This document shows, piece by piece, positions 55,805-64,000 of a stretch of 64,000 bases of DNA. Under the pieces are notes generated by a model. That model saw nothing but the letters and a program-made list of their open reading frames with translations, did no database searches and was not told the origin of the DNA. The stretch covers positions 1 to 64,000 of the forward strand of contig JAKVAZ010000013.1 in NCBI GenBank assembly GCA_022447225.1, written 5' to 3'. The DNA comes from Fuerstiella sp. GTDB taxonomy: Bacteria > Planctomycetota > Planctomycetia > Planctomycetales > Planctomycetaceae. Position 1 is the first letter of the stretch; each line of letters opens with the position of its first letter. A program made the translations under genes and the position numbers.

Positions 55805-56138
55805 CGATCGTTATGCTCGTGACTCCCCCCGGTGTTACGGGCTGTTTGCAACGATCTTCCTTATTCGTCACGAACAGGTCACTATTGCACCGGCCTGGAA
55901 TGCGGTTGTTTTCGCGACGGACGATATGCTGATCCATGACCGCAGTGGTTATGGTGGTGATGTGCAGACTGCATCGTTTTCTTCGTAGCTGCGGATCCCC
56001 TTTCAGGTTTGGCGTCCTGCTTCTCAACATCCGTTAAGTTTGTTTTTTGTTATCTCAGCAGGCGAAAACATTCGGAGAGTCTGACTACCATCATTGCTCG
56101 TGGTTTCCATCGCTTCTGCCCCATGCAAGACCTTCTCA
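55805..56138. other. Intergenic stretch, no gene seen
   Basis: About 330 bases between two plus-strand genes. Nothing was recognised. Confidence 0.4.
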
Positions 56139-57497
56139 ATGCGATTTTTCCTGTCTTCTGTGTTGATCGTACTGCTGCTTTTTGTGTCCGTCGGATTACG
56201 GGCAGAAGATCGGGTGTCGTCCGTTCGCGTGACGCCGCTTGTTCCGGTCGAAGAGCAGTGGAAGCCCAGCGCCGTACCTGACCGCATTGTGATCAGCTGG
56301 AGTGACGATCCGTCGACCACGATGTCGGTTACCTGGCGCACAGACACTACGGTCCGACAGGCGGTTGCTGAGATTGCTCCGGCGGAAGGTGGTCCGAAGT
56401 TCGTCACCAGCAGCAAATCCATCGACGCCTCATCGCAGTCGCTGGAAACGAATTTGGGACCTTCGCTGAGGCACACTGTGACATTCCAGGGACTGAAGCC
56501 TCAGCATGAGTATCTGTACCGTGTCGGTGACGGGACCAACTGGAGCGAGTGGGCTGATTTTCGGACGGCCTCGTCGGAAGCTGCACCGTTTAGTTTTGTG
56601 TATTTTGGAGATGCTCAGAATGACGTGAAGTCACACTGGTCACGTGTTGTGCGGCGAGCCTTTCGTGATGCTCCCAGGGCGTCATTCTTTCTTCATGCAG
56701 GTGATTTGATTAACCGATCTGATAACGATGCAGAGTGGGGTGAGTGGTTCTATGCGGGGGGCTTCATTCATCGATCCACTCCGTGTGTCGCGACACCTGG
56801 CAATCATGAATTCGGACGTGTGGGAGATACCGATCAACGTCGTCTCTCTATTCACTGGCAGCCTCAGTTCGCGTTTCCTCAAAATGGTCCGGACGGGCTC
56901 AGGGAGACAGCCTACTGGTTTGACTTCCAGGGAACACGGATCGTCTCACTGAACTCGAATGACAGGATCGAGGAGCAGGCGGAGTGGCTGGATGCTGTGC
57001 TGACAGACAATCCAAATCAGTGGACTGTGATGACGTTCCATCATCCGATGTACTCGGCCAGCGCCGGCCGTGACAATCCCCGTCTGCGCGAGTTGTGGCA
57101 ACCCGTTATCGATAAACACCATGTGGATCTTGTTCTGCAGGGTCACGACCACACGTACGCCCGTTCTCAGCTGATGACAGCTGAAGTGAACCTGATCACG
57201 GGAGTTTCTCATCAGGATCCGAATACGGGGACTGTTTATGTTGTGTCGGTGAGTGGTCCAAAAATGTATGAATTGGGTCGTCGACCGTTCATGCGGCGAG
57301 CTGCCGAGGATACGCAATTGTATCAGATCATCAGGATCGACGGTGTGCAGCTGATCTACGAAGCCCGCACAGCTGTCGGCGAACTTTACGACGGTTTTTT
57401 GCTACGCAAAGACGAGGGCGCGAAACGCACTCTGATCGAACAGATTCCGGGTCTCCGTGAATCACGACGTCCGGAAAGTGAACGTCGGAAAAAGTGA
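56139..57497 (+). CDS. Purple-acid-phosphatase-like metallophosphoesterase
   Basis: A 452-residue exported enzyme. Signal peptide (FLSSVLIVLLLFVSVGLRA), then a fibronectin-like N-terminal domain typical of purple acid phosphatases (about 50-150, RIVISWSDDPSTTMSVTWRT and LKPQHEYLYRVGD), then the calcineurin-like catalytic domain. Metal-ligand blocks appear in order: VYFGDAQND, FLHAGDLIN, ATPGNHEFG, MTFHHPMYS and LQGHDHTYARS, the five motifs of the family. It would release phosphate from organic esters outside the cytoplasm, perhaps for phosphorus supply. ATG at 56139 is chosen for the signal peptide, though no strong ribosome binding site is seen. It stands alone on the plus strand. Confidence 0.92.
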   Translation: MRFFLSSVLIVLLLFVSVGLRAEDRVSSVRVTPLVPVEEQWKPSAVPDRIVISWSDDPSTTMSVTWRTDTTVRQAVAEIAPAEGGPKFVTSSKSIDASSQSLETNLGPSLRHTVTFQGLKPQHEYLYRVGDGTNWSEWADFRTASSEAAPFSFVYFGDAQNDVKSHWSRVVRRAFRDAPRASFFLHAGDLINRSDNDAEWGEWFYAGGFIHRSTPCVATPGNHEFGRVGDTDQRRLSIHWQPQFAFPQNGPDGLRETAYWFDFQGTRIVSLNSNDRIEEQAEWLDAVLTDNPNQWTVMTFHHPMYSASAGRDNPRLRELWQPVIDKHHVDLVLQGHDHTYARSQLMTAEVNLITGVSHQDPNTGTVYVVSVSGPKMYELGRRPFMRRAAEDTQLYQIIRIDGVQLIYEARTAVGELYDGFLLRKDEGAKRTLIEQIPGLRESRRPESERRKK

Positions 57498-57781
57498 GTG
57501 ACGGAAACAACTACAGGCTGGAAATGGTCTGAGGAAACGGTTGAGGGAGGTCGACAGTCGGTTCACTCGCGACGAGCTTCCCGTTGACTGATTTTGGTGC
57601 CGTCGAGCCCGGTCAGGACTGATGCTTATCTCAGTGTCGGAACTGGTTGTGAGTGCACGGAATGTGTCGGTGGGGCCCGTTTCGGTTTTCCGGTTCTGCT
57701 CACCGAAGACTATGCGGATCTTTCATTTTCAACGAGGCCGGGGTCATCCGTCCACGAACGCATTGTGCTGATAAACGACAT
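57498..57781. other. Intergenic stretch before an aminotransferase remnant
   Basis: About 280 bases after the phosphatase gene, part of a 1.47 kb region without an intact gene. Short frames here are not family-like. Confidence 0.4.
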
Positions 57782-57940
57782 GTGAACCGTATACGTGTGT
57801 ACGTGAATGGCGAATACCTGCCCGATACCGACGCCAGATTTCGATCTTCGACCGCGGCCATTTCGAATGGCCGATGGTGTTTACGAAAGTGACCAGCGTT
57901 CTGGGGCAGGTTGATCGATTTCGGCGGCCATGCCGGACGG
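57782..57940 (+). pseudogene. Frameshifted class IV aminotransferase remnant (D-amino acid transaminase-like)
   Basis: The three forward frames together spell the N-terminus of a class IV aminotransferase. Starting at GTG 57782, one frame gives RIRVYVNGEYLPDTDA; a second continues ISIFDRGHF (about 57838-57864); a third gives MADGVYE (about 57866-57886), then VTSVLGG in the earlier frame and LIDFGGHA (about 57912-57935). These are the consecutive N-terminal blocks of D-amino acid or branched-chain aminotransferases, which use PLP. At least three frame changes are needed to read it, and the rest of the gene is missing or unrecognisable, so it is a dead gene. A real product is not possible from this stretch. 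Confidence 0.6.
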
Positions 57941-57949
57941 CGACCGTGA

Positions 57950-58213
57950 TTTCATGTTTTCCGATCCGGTGACCACTGTGCCAATGCCTGTGCTGTTCAC
58001 TCAGGCGAAGCGGGGCTGGTCAACTTCCTGGTATCCAAAACCGGCATCAAGGTCATTTCGATCGAGGATATCCCCCGGGCTTGGGGCTGCCGCGACATCA
58101 AGACAGTTCAGCTGCTGCATCCTTCAATGGGCAGGATAATGGCCAAAACGCAGGACTTTTCCGATGCATGGACGATCGAAGACAACTTCGATACGGCTGA
58201 AATCCGCAGTTAA
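57950..58213 (+). pseudogene. Orphan coding-like remnant without a start
   Basis: An 87-codon open frame between a TGA at 57947-57949 and a TAA at 58211-58213 that reads as plausible protein (SGEAGLVNFLVSKTGIKV, LLHPSMGRIMAKTQDFSDAW, IEDNFDTAEIRS at the end) but has no start codon or ribosome binding site near its left end. It may be the C-terminal part of a gene lost by deletion, perhaps linked with the aminotransferase remnant just upstream. I do not recognise the family. Confidence 0.35.
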
Positions 58214-58965
58214 GGTGTACGGATTGGGCCTTAGCACCAGATACAGCGAACTATATGGATGATGTGGGAGGTCTTTGCTGCTGGTTTTTGCGCAACACTG
58301 GACAGGTTCCGGGTTTGAGCCGCATTGTTCGATAATAGGTGCAACCTGTTACCCTGCAAAAGATTGCGCAATCCGTCCAACTGGTTGCGCGGTCATGGCA
58401 GGAATCGAAAAGATTGTACGTGGCATCTTGCGATTTAACGCGGCGATGCCTAACCTGGACGGGGCACTAGCTTGCCATTTTTGCATTGCGTGAGAAAATG
58501 TCCGGTTCCGGAGTCGGATACGGGTGATACCGGTGTCCTGACGCATCACAATCGATTGACAAATGTCCCGATCAACGACGTATGAGACCAGGTTTCTTCA
58601 AAATCTCTGTGAGAATTGAATTTAATTGTATTGCGCGAATTTTCTCCGTCGATCCGGGATGGAAATCCGGGAGCGTTCGTTGCACGTTCTTCTCCCCACT
58701 TCCCGTGAATCGCTTCGTCGCTGACACGATGTCATATGGTGGGCCGACTCCACAGTTCGAACATTAAGCCTGCCCCAAACACGTTCATGACGTTTTGGTC
58801 AACGCGTTCGATAGAGCACAAAAAGACGGTCTGAAGACAGCACTGCAGACCTTCGACCAGAGTCCGGACGATATCTGCCGCCCTGCGTACCGATGGTTGA
58901 GAACAACCAGTCCGGTTTCTGTTTGGCGGAATAACGACCGGGCTAACTGAACAGGAAAAGACACG
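58214..58965. other. Intergenic stretch upstream of gltB
   Basis: About 750 bases with no recognised gene. It probably includes more decayed sequence on the left and the gltB promoter on the right, but no promoter could be assigned. Confidence 0.4.
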
Positions 58966-61900
58966 ATGGAAGACATTCGAGGAAATGAGTATCCCGCTCA
59001 ATTCAGTGCACCCTTTGGCGCACCGGCGGCACAGGGTCTGTACGATCCGAAAAATGAACATGATAATTGTGGTGTTGGTTTCGTTGCCCATATCAAGGGA
59101 CAGCGCAGCCGGTCCATCATTACGGATGCCGATCGAATTCTGAAGCACATGGATCACCGGGGTGCCTGTGGCTGTGAAGAAAACACAGGTGATGGTGCGG
59201 GGATGCTCACGGCGCTGCCGGTCGAGTTTTTGAAGCGCGTCGCTCTGGAAGATATGGGCGTGGAGTTGCCTGAGTCTGGTCGTTACGGTGCGGGCATCGT
59301 ATTCCTGCCGCAGAATTCCGCTGAGCGCAAAACGTGTAAAAAAGCGGTTGAGAAGATCATTAGTGAACAGGGACAGTCACTGCTGGGCTGGCGGGACGTG
59401 CCTGTTGATTACGATGGTGCCGATATCGGCACGACAGCCCGCGCATGTGCACCGTTCATGGAAATGCTGTTCGTTGCCGCTGCCGAGGATATCGGCCAGG
59501 AGGCACTCGAACGTCAGCTGTTCATTATTCGGAAACGAGCCAGTCATCAGTTGCGGAATAGTGACCTGACAGAGGCACTTCAGTTTTACGTGTGTACCCT
59601 GTCGACGAAGGTCATCGTTTACAAAGGAATGTTGACATCCTTCCAGGTGATTCCGTTTTTCAGAGATCTGCAGGCCGAAGACTACACGAGTCATTTGGCG
59701 ATGGTTCACAGTCGGTTTGCCACTAATACGTTTCCCAGCTGGGATCGTGCTCAGCCACTGCGATTCATGTCCCACAACGGCGAGATTAATACTCTCAAGG
59801 GAAACAGCAACTGGATGTTCGCGCGCCAGGGAAAAATGAAGAGCGAACTTTTCGGGGAGGAACTGGAGAAGCTGTTTCCCATTGTGGAACCACATACATC
59901 TGATTCCGGCTGTTTCGACAATGCAATGGAAATGCTTTACCACAGCGGTCGCACGCTGCAGGAAGTCGTCATGATGATGATTCCGGAAGCCTGGCAGAAT
60001 CACCCGTCCATGCCGGAAGAGAAGCGGGCATTTTATGAGTATCACTCGGCGCTCCAGGAGCCGTGGGACGGTCCGGCGTCGGTGTCGTTCACGGACGGCA
60101 GGTATATCGGGGCGAGTCTGGACCGAAACGGTCTGCGTCCGAGTCGATTTTATGTGACCAAAGATGACCGTGTGGTCATGGCCAGTGAAGTGGGCGTACT
60201 GGATGTTGAGCCGGAGAATGTGGCTTTCAAGGGACGATTGCAGCCCGGTCGCATGTTTTTGGTCGATTTTGAGCAGGGGCGAATCATCGATGACGGTGAA
60301 CTCAAGTCAGACGTCGCATCACGCCGCCCGTATCGGCAGTGGCTTGAAGAAAACCGAATCCTTTCGGATGAAATTCCCGCAGGTACCAAACCGGTCTTCT
60401 ATCAGGATCAGGACCTGTTTAACCGAATGAAGGCGTTTGGTTACACCACGGAAACGCTTGATTTTCTGCTGATTCCGCTGCTTCACGCAAAAAAAGATCC
60501 CATCGGTTCCATGGGAAATGATGCAGCGCTGGCCTGCCTGAGTGATCAGCCGCGTATGCTCTATGATTACTTCCGACAGCTGTTTGCCCAGGTGACGAAC
60601 CCGGCGATCGATTCGATCCGGGAAGAAATCATCATGTCACTTGAATGCTGTATTGGTCCCGAAGGCAATCTGCTGGACACCACTGCGGAACAGTGTCACC
60701 GTCTTGTGGTGCCGCATCCGATCCTCAGCAATCAGCAACTGGCTGATCTCAGTGCGATGGACCATCGAGGCTGGAAATCAAGAGTCATTGATATCACGTA
60801 CGATCGATCCGAGGGATCGGACGGCCTGCGGCCCGCACTTGAGAGGATTTGTGAGGAAGCTCGGCAGTCAATCCGTGATGGTTACAGCCTGATTGTCCTG
60901 TCTGACCGGGCAATTGGCCCGGAGCGTGTGCCCGTGAGTTCTCTGCTGGCGAGCGGTGCGGTGCACCATCATCTGGTCCGGCATGAAGAGCGCACTCAAA
61001 TCGGGATTGTCGTCGAATCCGGTGAAGCGCGTGAAGTGCATCACTTCTGTCTGCTGATTGGATTTGGTGCCGACGCAGTCAATCCGTATCTGGCGCTTTA
61101 TGCGCTGCGGCAGGCACGTGTTGACGGGCGTCTGCCGGACGATTTTACAGACAAAATTATTGTGAAGCGGTATCGCGAAGGTGTTGCCAAGGGAATGCTC
61201 AAGGTGATGGCCAAGATGGGGATCAGTACCCTGGCCAGTTACAAGGGCGCTCAGATCTTCGAAGCCGTGGGTCTCAGGGACGATGTCATCGACCTGGCAT
61301 TTGCGGGAACGGCCAGCCGAATTAAGGGTGTTGGTTTCGATATCCTTGGAAAAGAATCCCTCATCAGACATCACTCCGGTTATCCCGGAAATCCGGAGAG
61401 TGAATCGGCGGAACTGTCGAACCCTGGTCTGTTCCACTGGCGGCGAAATGGCGAGAAACACGCCTGGAATCCGCATACCATCGGTCGTATTCGGCAGGCT
61501 GCTCGATCCGGCGACAAAAACGCATACGTGGATTTCAGCACTCTGGTCAACCGTGAAACCACGCGAGCCTGTCATCTTCGGGGATTGTTGAAGTTCAGGT
61601 CCGGCGCGGCAGTCCCGGTCAGCGAAGTTGAGCCTGCCAGTGAGATTGTTAAACGATTTTGCACCGGTGCTATGAGTTTCGGATCCATTTCAGCCGAAGC
61701 CCATGAAACTCTTGCCATTGCTATGAATCGCATCGGCGGAAAGAGTAACACCGGTGAAGGCGGTGAGAAGTATGAACGATTCAATCCAATGGATAACGGG
61801 GATAGTAAACGTTCGGCCATCAAACAGGTGGCCAGCGGTCGTTTTGGAGTGACCAGCTGGTATCTCACCAACAGCGACGAACTGCAGATCAAGATTTCGC

Positions 61901-63543
61901 AGGGAGCAAAGCCAGGTGAAGGAGGGGAACTGCCGGGACACAAGGTGGACGACGTGATCGCCAACACGCGACTGTCGACGCGCGGTGTCGGGTTAATCAG
62001 TCCACCTCCACATCACGACATTTACTCGATCGAAGACCTGGCTCAACTGATTTATGATCTGAAGAACGCCAATCGACGGGCCCGCATCAGTGTCAAGCTG
62101 GTTTCGGAAGTGGGCGTTGGCACCATCGCCTCCGGTGTCGCGAAGGGGCACGCCGACAATATCCTGATTTCCGGAAGCGAAGGTGGGACTGGTGCGTCAC
62201 CATTGACCAGTATTAAGCATGCCGGTCTGCCATGGGAACTGGGTATTGCAGAAACTCATCAGACGCTGGTGATGAACAACCTGCGCAGTCGAGTACGTCT
62301 GCAGACGGATGGACAGCTCAAGACCGGTCGTGACGTCGTTGTTGCAACATTGCTGGGGGCCGAGGAGTATGGCTTCAGTACAGCACCGCTGATTACGATC
62401 GGCTGCATTATGATGCGCAAGTGCCACTTGAATACATGTCCCGTCGGAATTGCAACGCAGGATCCGGTGCTTCGGAAGAAATTTCGAGGGAAGCCGGAAC
62501 ATGTTGTCAACTATCTGTTCATGGTTGCAGAAGAAGCTCGCGGGATTATGGCCCAACTGGGCTTCCGTACGATTAATGAAATGGTCGGTCGAAGTGACAT
62601 GCTGGAGCTGGACGAAGACGTTGCACACTGGAAAGCAAAGAGCATTGATCTTTCGGCTATCCTCACGCCGGCGAAAAAACTTCATCCGGATGTTCAAACG
62701 TTCTGCACGATCGACCAGAAGCACGGTCTGGAAGATGTTCGAGATATGGAATTACTGGAGAAATGCCGTGAGGCACTTGAGTCCGGTACTTCGGTCAGAG
62801 TCGATACACACATCGAGAACATCGATCGAGCCTTCGGCACAATCCTCAGTAATGAGGTCAGTCGCGCTCACGGAGAAAACGGATTGCCGGACGATACGAT
62901 CCACATCAAAGTCAACGGATCGGCCGGGCAGAGCGTTGGAGCCTGGCTGTCACGGGGCGTTACGATTGAGGTTGAAGGTGACGCCAATGACTACGCGGGA
63001 AAGGGGCTGTCCGGCGGCCGACTGGTGGTTTATCCGCCTAAGACGTCAGATTTTGTCGCCGAGGACAATGTGATTGTGGGCAATGTCGCACTTTACGGCG
63101 CGACAGGGGGAGAAGCCTACTTGCGAGGAATTGCAGCAGAGCGGTTCTGTGTCAGGAATTCCGGTGCCTGGGCAGTCATTGAAGGTGTCGGTGATCACGG
63201 TTGTGAATATATGACGGGAGGGCGCGCTGTCATACTGGGCCCGACCGGGCGGAACTTCGCGGCTGGAATGTCCGGGGGAGTTGCATACGTCTATGACCCG
63301 CATGAGAGGTTTCTGATGAATTGCAATCTGGAACTGGTGGAACTGGAACCTTTGGAGGCAGAAGGTGACGTACATGAACTCAGGCAAATGATCTCCAATC
63401 ACCGGCGCTACACGGGTTCAGAAGTTGCCGACCGTATTCTGAACGACTGGGAGACAGCTCTGAGTAATTTTGTGAAGGTTATGCCGGTGGACTACAGGAA
63501 AGCTCTTGAAGAACTGGCCAGTGAAACAACGATGGCAACATAG
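58966..63543 (+). CDS. gltB: Glutamate synthase large subunit
   Basis: A 1525-residue glutamate synthase large subunit, which hydrolyses glutamine and passes ammonia to 2-oxoglutarate to make glutamate. A short propeptide precedes the catalytic cysteine (residue 35 in NEHDNCGVGFVAH) that becomes the N-terminus on maturation. The type 2 amidotransferase domain (35-430), the central domain (to about 790), the FMN-binding synthase domain (about 860-1240, with ISGSEGGTGASPLTSIKHAG) and the C-terminal GxGxG beta-helix (about 1290-1500) follow in order. Three cysteines in MRKCHLNTCPVGIATQDP hold the 3Fe-4S cluster. CAGGA lies about 9 bases before the ATG. gltD starts 203 bases downstream, an unusually wide gap for this pair. 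Confidence 0.98.
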   Translation: MEDIRGNEYPAQFSAPFGAPAAQGLYDPKNEHDNCGVGFVAHIKGQRSRSIITDADRILKHMDHRGACGCEENTGDGAGMLTALPVEFLKRVALEDMGVELPESGRYGAGIVFLPQNSAERKTCKKAVEKIISEQGQSLLGWRDVPVDYDGADIGTTARACAPFMEMLFVAAAEDIGQEALERQLFIIRKRASHQLRNSDLTEALQFYVCTLSTKVIVYKGMLTSFQVIPFFRDLQAEDYTSHLAMVHSRFATNTFPSWDRAQPLRFMSHNGEINTLKGNSNWMFARQGKMKSELFGEELEKLFPIVEPHTSDSGCFDNAMEMLYHSGRTLQEVVMMMIPEAWQNHPSMPEEKRAFYEYHSALQEPWDGPASVSFTDGRYIGASLDRNGLRPSRFYVTKDDRVVMASEVGVLDVEPENVAFKGRLQPGRMFLVDFEQGRIIDDGELKSDVASRRPYRQWLEENRILSDEIPAGTKPVFYQDQDLFNRMKAFGYTTETLDFLLIPLLHAKKDPIGSMGNDAALACLSDQPRMLYDYFRQLFAQVTNPAIDSIREEIIMSLECCIGPEGNLLDTTAEQCHRLVVPHPILSNQQLADLSAMDHRGWKSRVIDITYDRSEGSDGLRPALERICEEARQSIRDGYSLIVLSDRAIGPERVPVSSLLASGAVHHHLVRHEERTQIGIVVESGEAREVHHFCLLIGFGADAVNPYLALYALRQARVDGRLPDDFTDKIIVKRYREGVAKGMLKVMAKMGISTLASYKGAQIFEAVGLRDDVIDLAFAGTASRIKGVGFDILGKESLIRHHSGYPGNPESESAELSNPGLFHWRRNGEKHAWNPHTIGRIRQAARSGDKNAYVDFSTLVNRETTRACHLRGLLKFRSGAAVPVSEVEPASEIVKRFCTGAMSFGSISAEAHETLAIAMNRIGGKSNTGEGGEKYERFNPMDNGDSKRSAIKQVASGRFGVTSWYLTNSDELQIKISQGAKPGEGGELPGHKVDDVIANTRLSTRGVGLISPPPHHDIYSIEDLAQLIYDLKNANRRARISVKLVSEVGVGTIASGVAKGHADNILISGSEGGTGASPLTSIKHAGLPWELGIAETHQTLVMNNLRSRVRLQTDGQLKTGRDVVVATLLGAEEYGFSTAPLITIGCIMMRKCHLNTCPVGIATQDPVLRKKFRGKPEHVVNYLFMVAEEARGIMAQLGFRTINEMVGRSDMLELDEDVAHWKAKSIDLSAILTPAKKLHPDVQTFCTIDQKHGLEDVRDMELLEKCREALESGTSVRVDTHIENIDRAFGTILSNEVSRAHGENGLPDDTIHIKVNGSAGQSVGAWLSRGVTIEVEGDANDYAGKGLSGGRLVVYPPKTSDFVAEDNVIVGNVALYGATGGEAYLRGIAAERFCVRNSGAWAVIEGVGDHGCEYMTGGRAVILGPTGRNFAAGMSGGVAYVYDPHERFLMNCNLELVELEPLEAEGDVHELRQMISNHRRYTGSEVADRILNDWETALSNFVKVMPVDYRKALEELASETTMAT

Positions 63544-63621
63544 AAATACTGAACGGCATGGTTGCCGATTGTAAAACCGGATCCGATCCACGTGTGAAGC
63601 AACTCAACTGATAGATGCATG

Positions 63622-63656
63622 GGCCGGAACGTATCGTCTTCACGCTGCTTCCGGCC
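63622..63656. repeat. Inverted repeat between gltB and gltD
   Basis: GGCCGGAA at 63622-63629 is perfectly complementary to TTCCGGCC at 63649-63656, a stem of 8 with a 19-base loop, lying within the 203-base gap. No T tract follows. It could lower gltD expression relative to gltB or protect a processed end. Confidence 0.5.
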
Positions 63657-63746
63657 AAAACGCGTTCCTGTTTGCGGGCCGATGGCGGTCAGCGTAACAG
63701 GAAGACCACAATACATTGATGCGACCAACTGACGAAAGAATGGACG

Positions 63747-64000
63747 ATGGGCAAGCCAACGGGCTTCAAGGAAATTGAACGGAAGGTTCCCGGGGATCGC
63801 GACCCGCTTTTGCGCATCCTGGACTGGAATGAATTTCACGATTATATGCCCGCAGAGGATTTGCAGGGACAGGGTGCGCGCTGCATGGATTGCGGAGTCC
63901 CTTTCTGCCACACCGGGGAATTGATGTCAAATATGGCGTCAGGTTGTCCCGTTAACAACCTGATCCCCGAATGGAATGATCTGGTTTACCGTGGCCAGTG
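63747..64000 (+). CDS. gltD: Glutamate synthase small subunit, N-terminal part (partial)
   Basis: The first 84 codons of the small subunit, cut by the right edge of the window. It begins [13 protein letters not shown], the standard start of this protein, and shows the N-terminal iron-sulfur cysteines in [15 protein letters not shown] and [12 protein letters not shown]. The complete subunit passes electrons from NADPH via FAD and 4Fe-4S clusters to the large subunit. AAAGAA lies upstream of the ATG. It follows gltB after 203 bases holding an inverted repeat. Nothing beyond residue 84 can be judged. Confidence 0.95.
   Translation, partial: MGKPTGFKEIERKVPGDRDPLLRILDWNEFHDYMPAEDLQGQGARCMDCGVPFCHTGELMSNMASGCPVNNLIPEWNDLVYRGQ

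Overview
The window looks like a chromosomal segment of a planctomycete, probably of the order Planctomycetales. This rests on the gene content: two DUF1501 Tat-exported proteins, a DUF1559 pseudopilin-like protein followed by a small lipoprotein, two HTTM (vitamin K-dependent gamma-carboxylase-like) membrane proteins, many large secreted proteins, wide intergenic gaps, and a 16S rRNA gene with no 23S gene behind it. No phage, insertion sequence, CRISPR array or tRNA gene was seen.

Layout. 1-640: 3' end of a 16S rRNA gene and a hairpin that may terminate it. 1.3-2.7 kb: DEAD-box RNA helicase. 2.7-6.8 kb (minus): a tight operon of an SDR oxidoreductase, a one-chain E1 alpha-beta 2-oxo acid dehydrogenase and its E2. 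7.1-15.3 kb: mainly secreted proteins (double cyclase-domain protein, FG-GAP propeller, SGNH hydrolase, DUF1501, propeller-like glycosidase candidate) plus a YbaK-type deacylase. 15.6-20.5 kb: monomeric isocitrate dehydrogenase overlapping tsaB, an orphan OmpR-type regulator, and convergent malate dehydrogenase. 20.8-23.3 kb: LolD/LolC-E-like exporter. 23.6-30.2 kb: a second SDR, a membrane-anchored TRASH-like protein, metK, a PlsC acyltransferase and prpD. 30.7-32.6 kb: DUF1559 protein and small lipoprotein with a visible promoter and hairpins. 32.7-43.7 kb: six co-directional minus-strand genes, in which two HTTM proteins bracket a large GATase-like membrane protein, an ABC ATPase, an ABC-2 permease and a HEAT-repeat protein. 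44.6-50.3 kb: a 1394-residue LamG/GH67/GH28 fusion and a second DUF1501 protein. 50.7-57.5 kb: FGE-like protein, enolase-superfamily dehydratase with a zinc alcohol dehydrogenase, TraB/GumN protein and a purple-acid-phosphatase-like enzyme. 57.5-59.0 kb: a decayed region with a frameshifted class IV aminotransferase remnant. 59.0-64.0 kb: gltB and the start of gltD, cut by the window edge.

How the genes fit together. Central metabolism is well represented (icd, mdh, prpD, the E1/E2 complex, gltBD, metK). Around these sits the secreted enzyme repertoire expected of a polysaccharide-degrading planctomycete. The LamG/GH67/GH28 protein and the dehydratase/dehydrogenase pair 3-9 kb downstream would be consistent with use of uronic-acid-rich plant or algal glycans, but that link is inference from proximity. 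The two parts most worth a second look are the multi-glycosidase fusion and the HTTM-bracketed ABC cluster.
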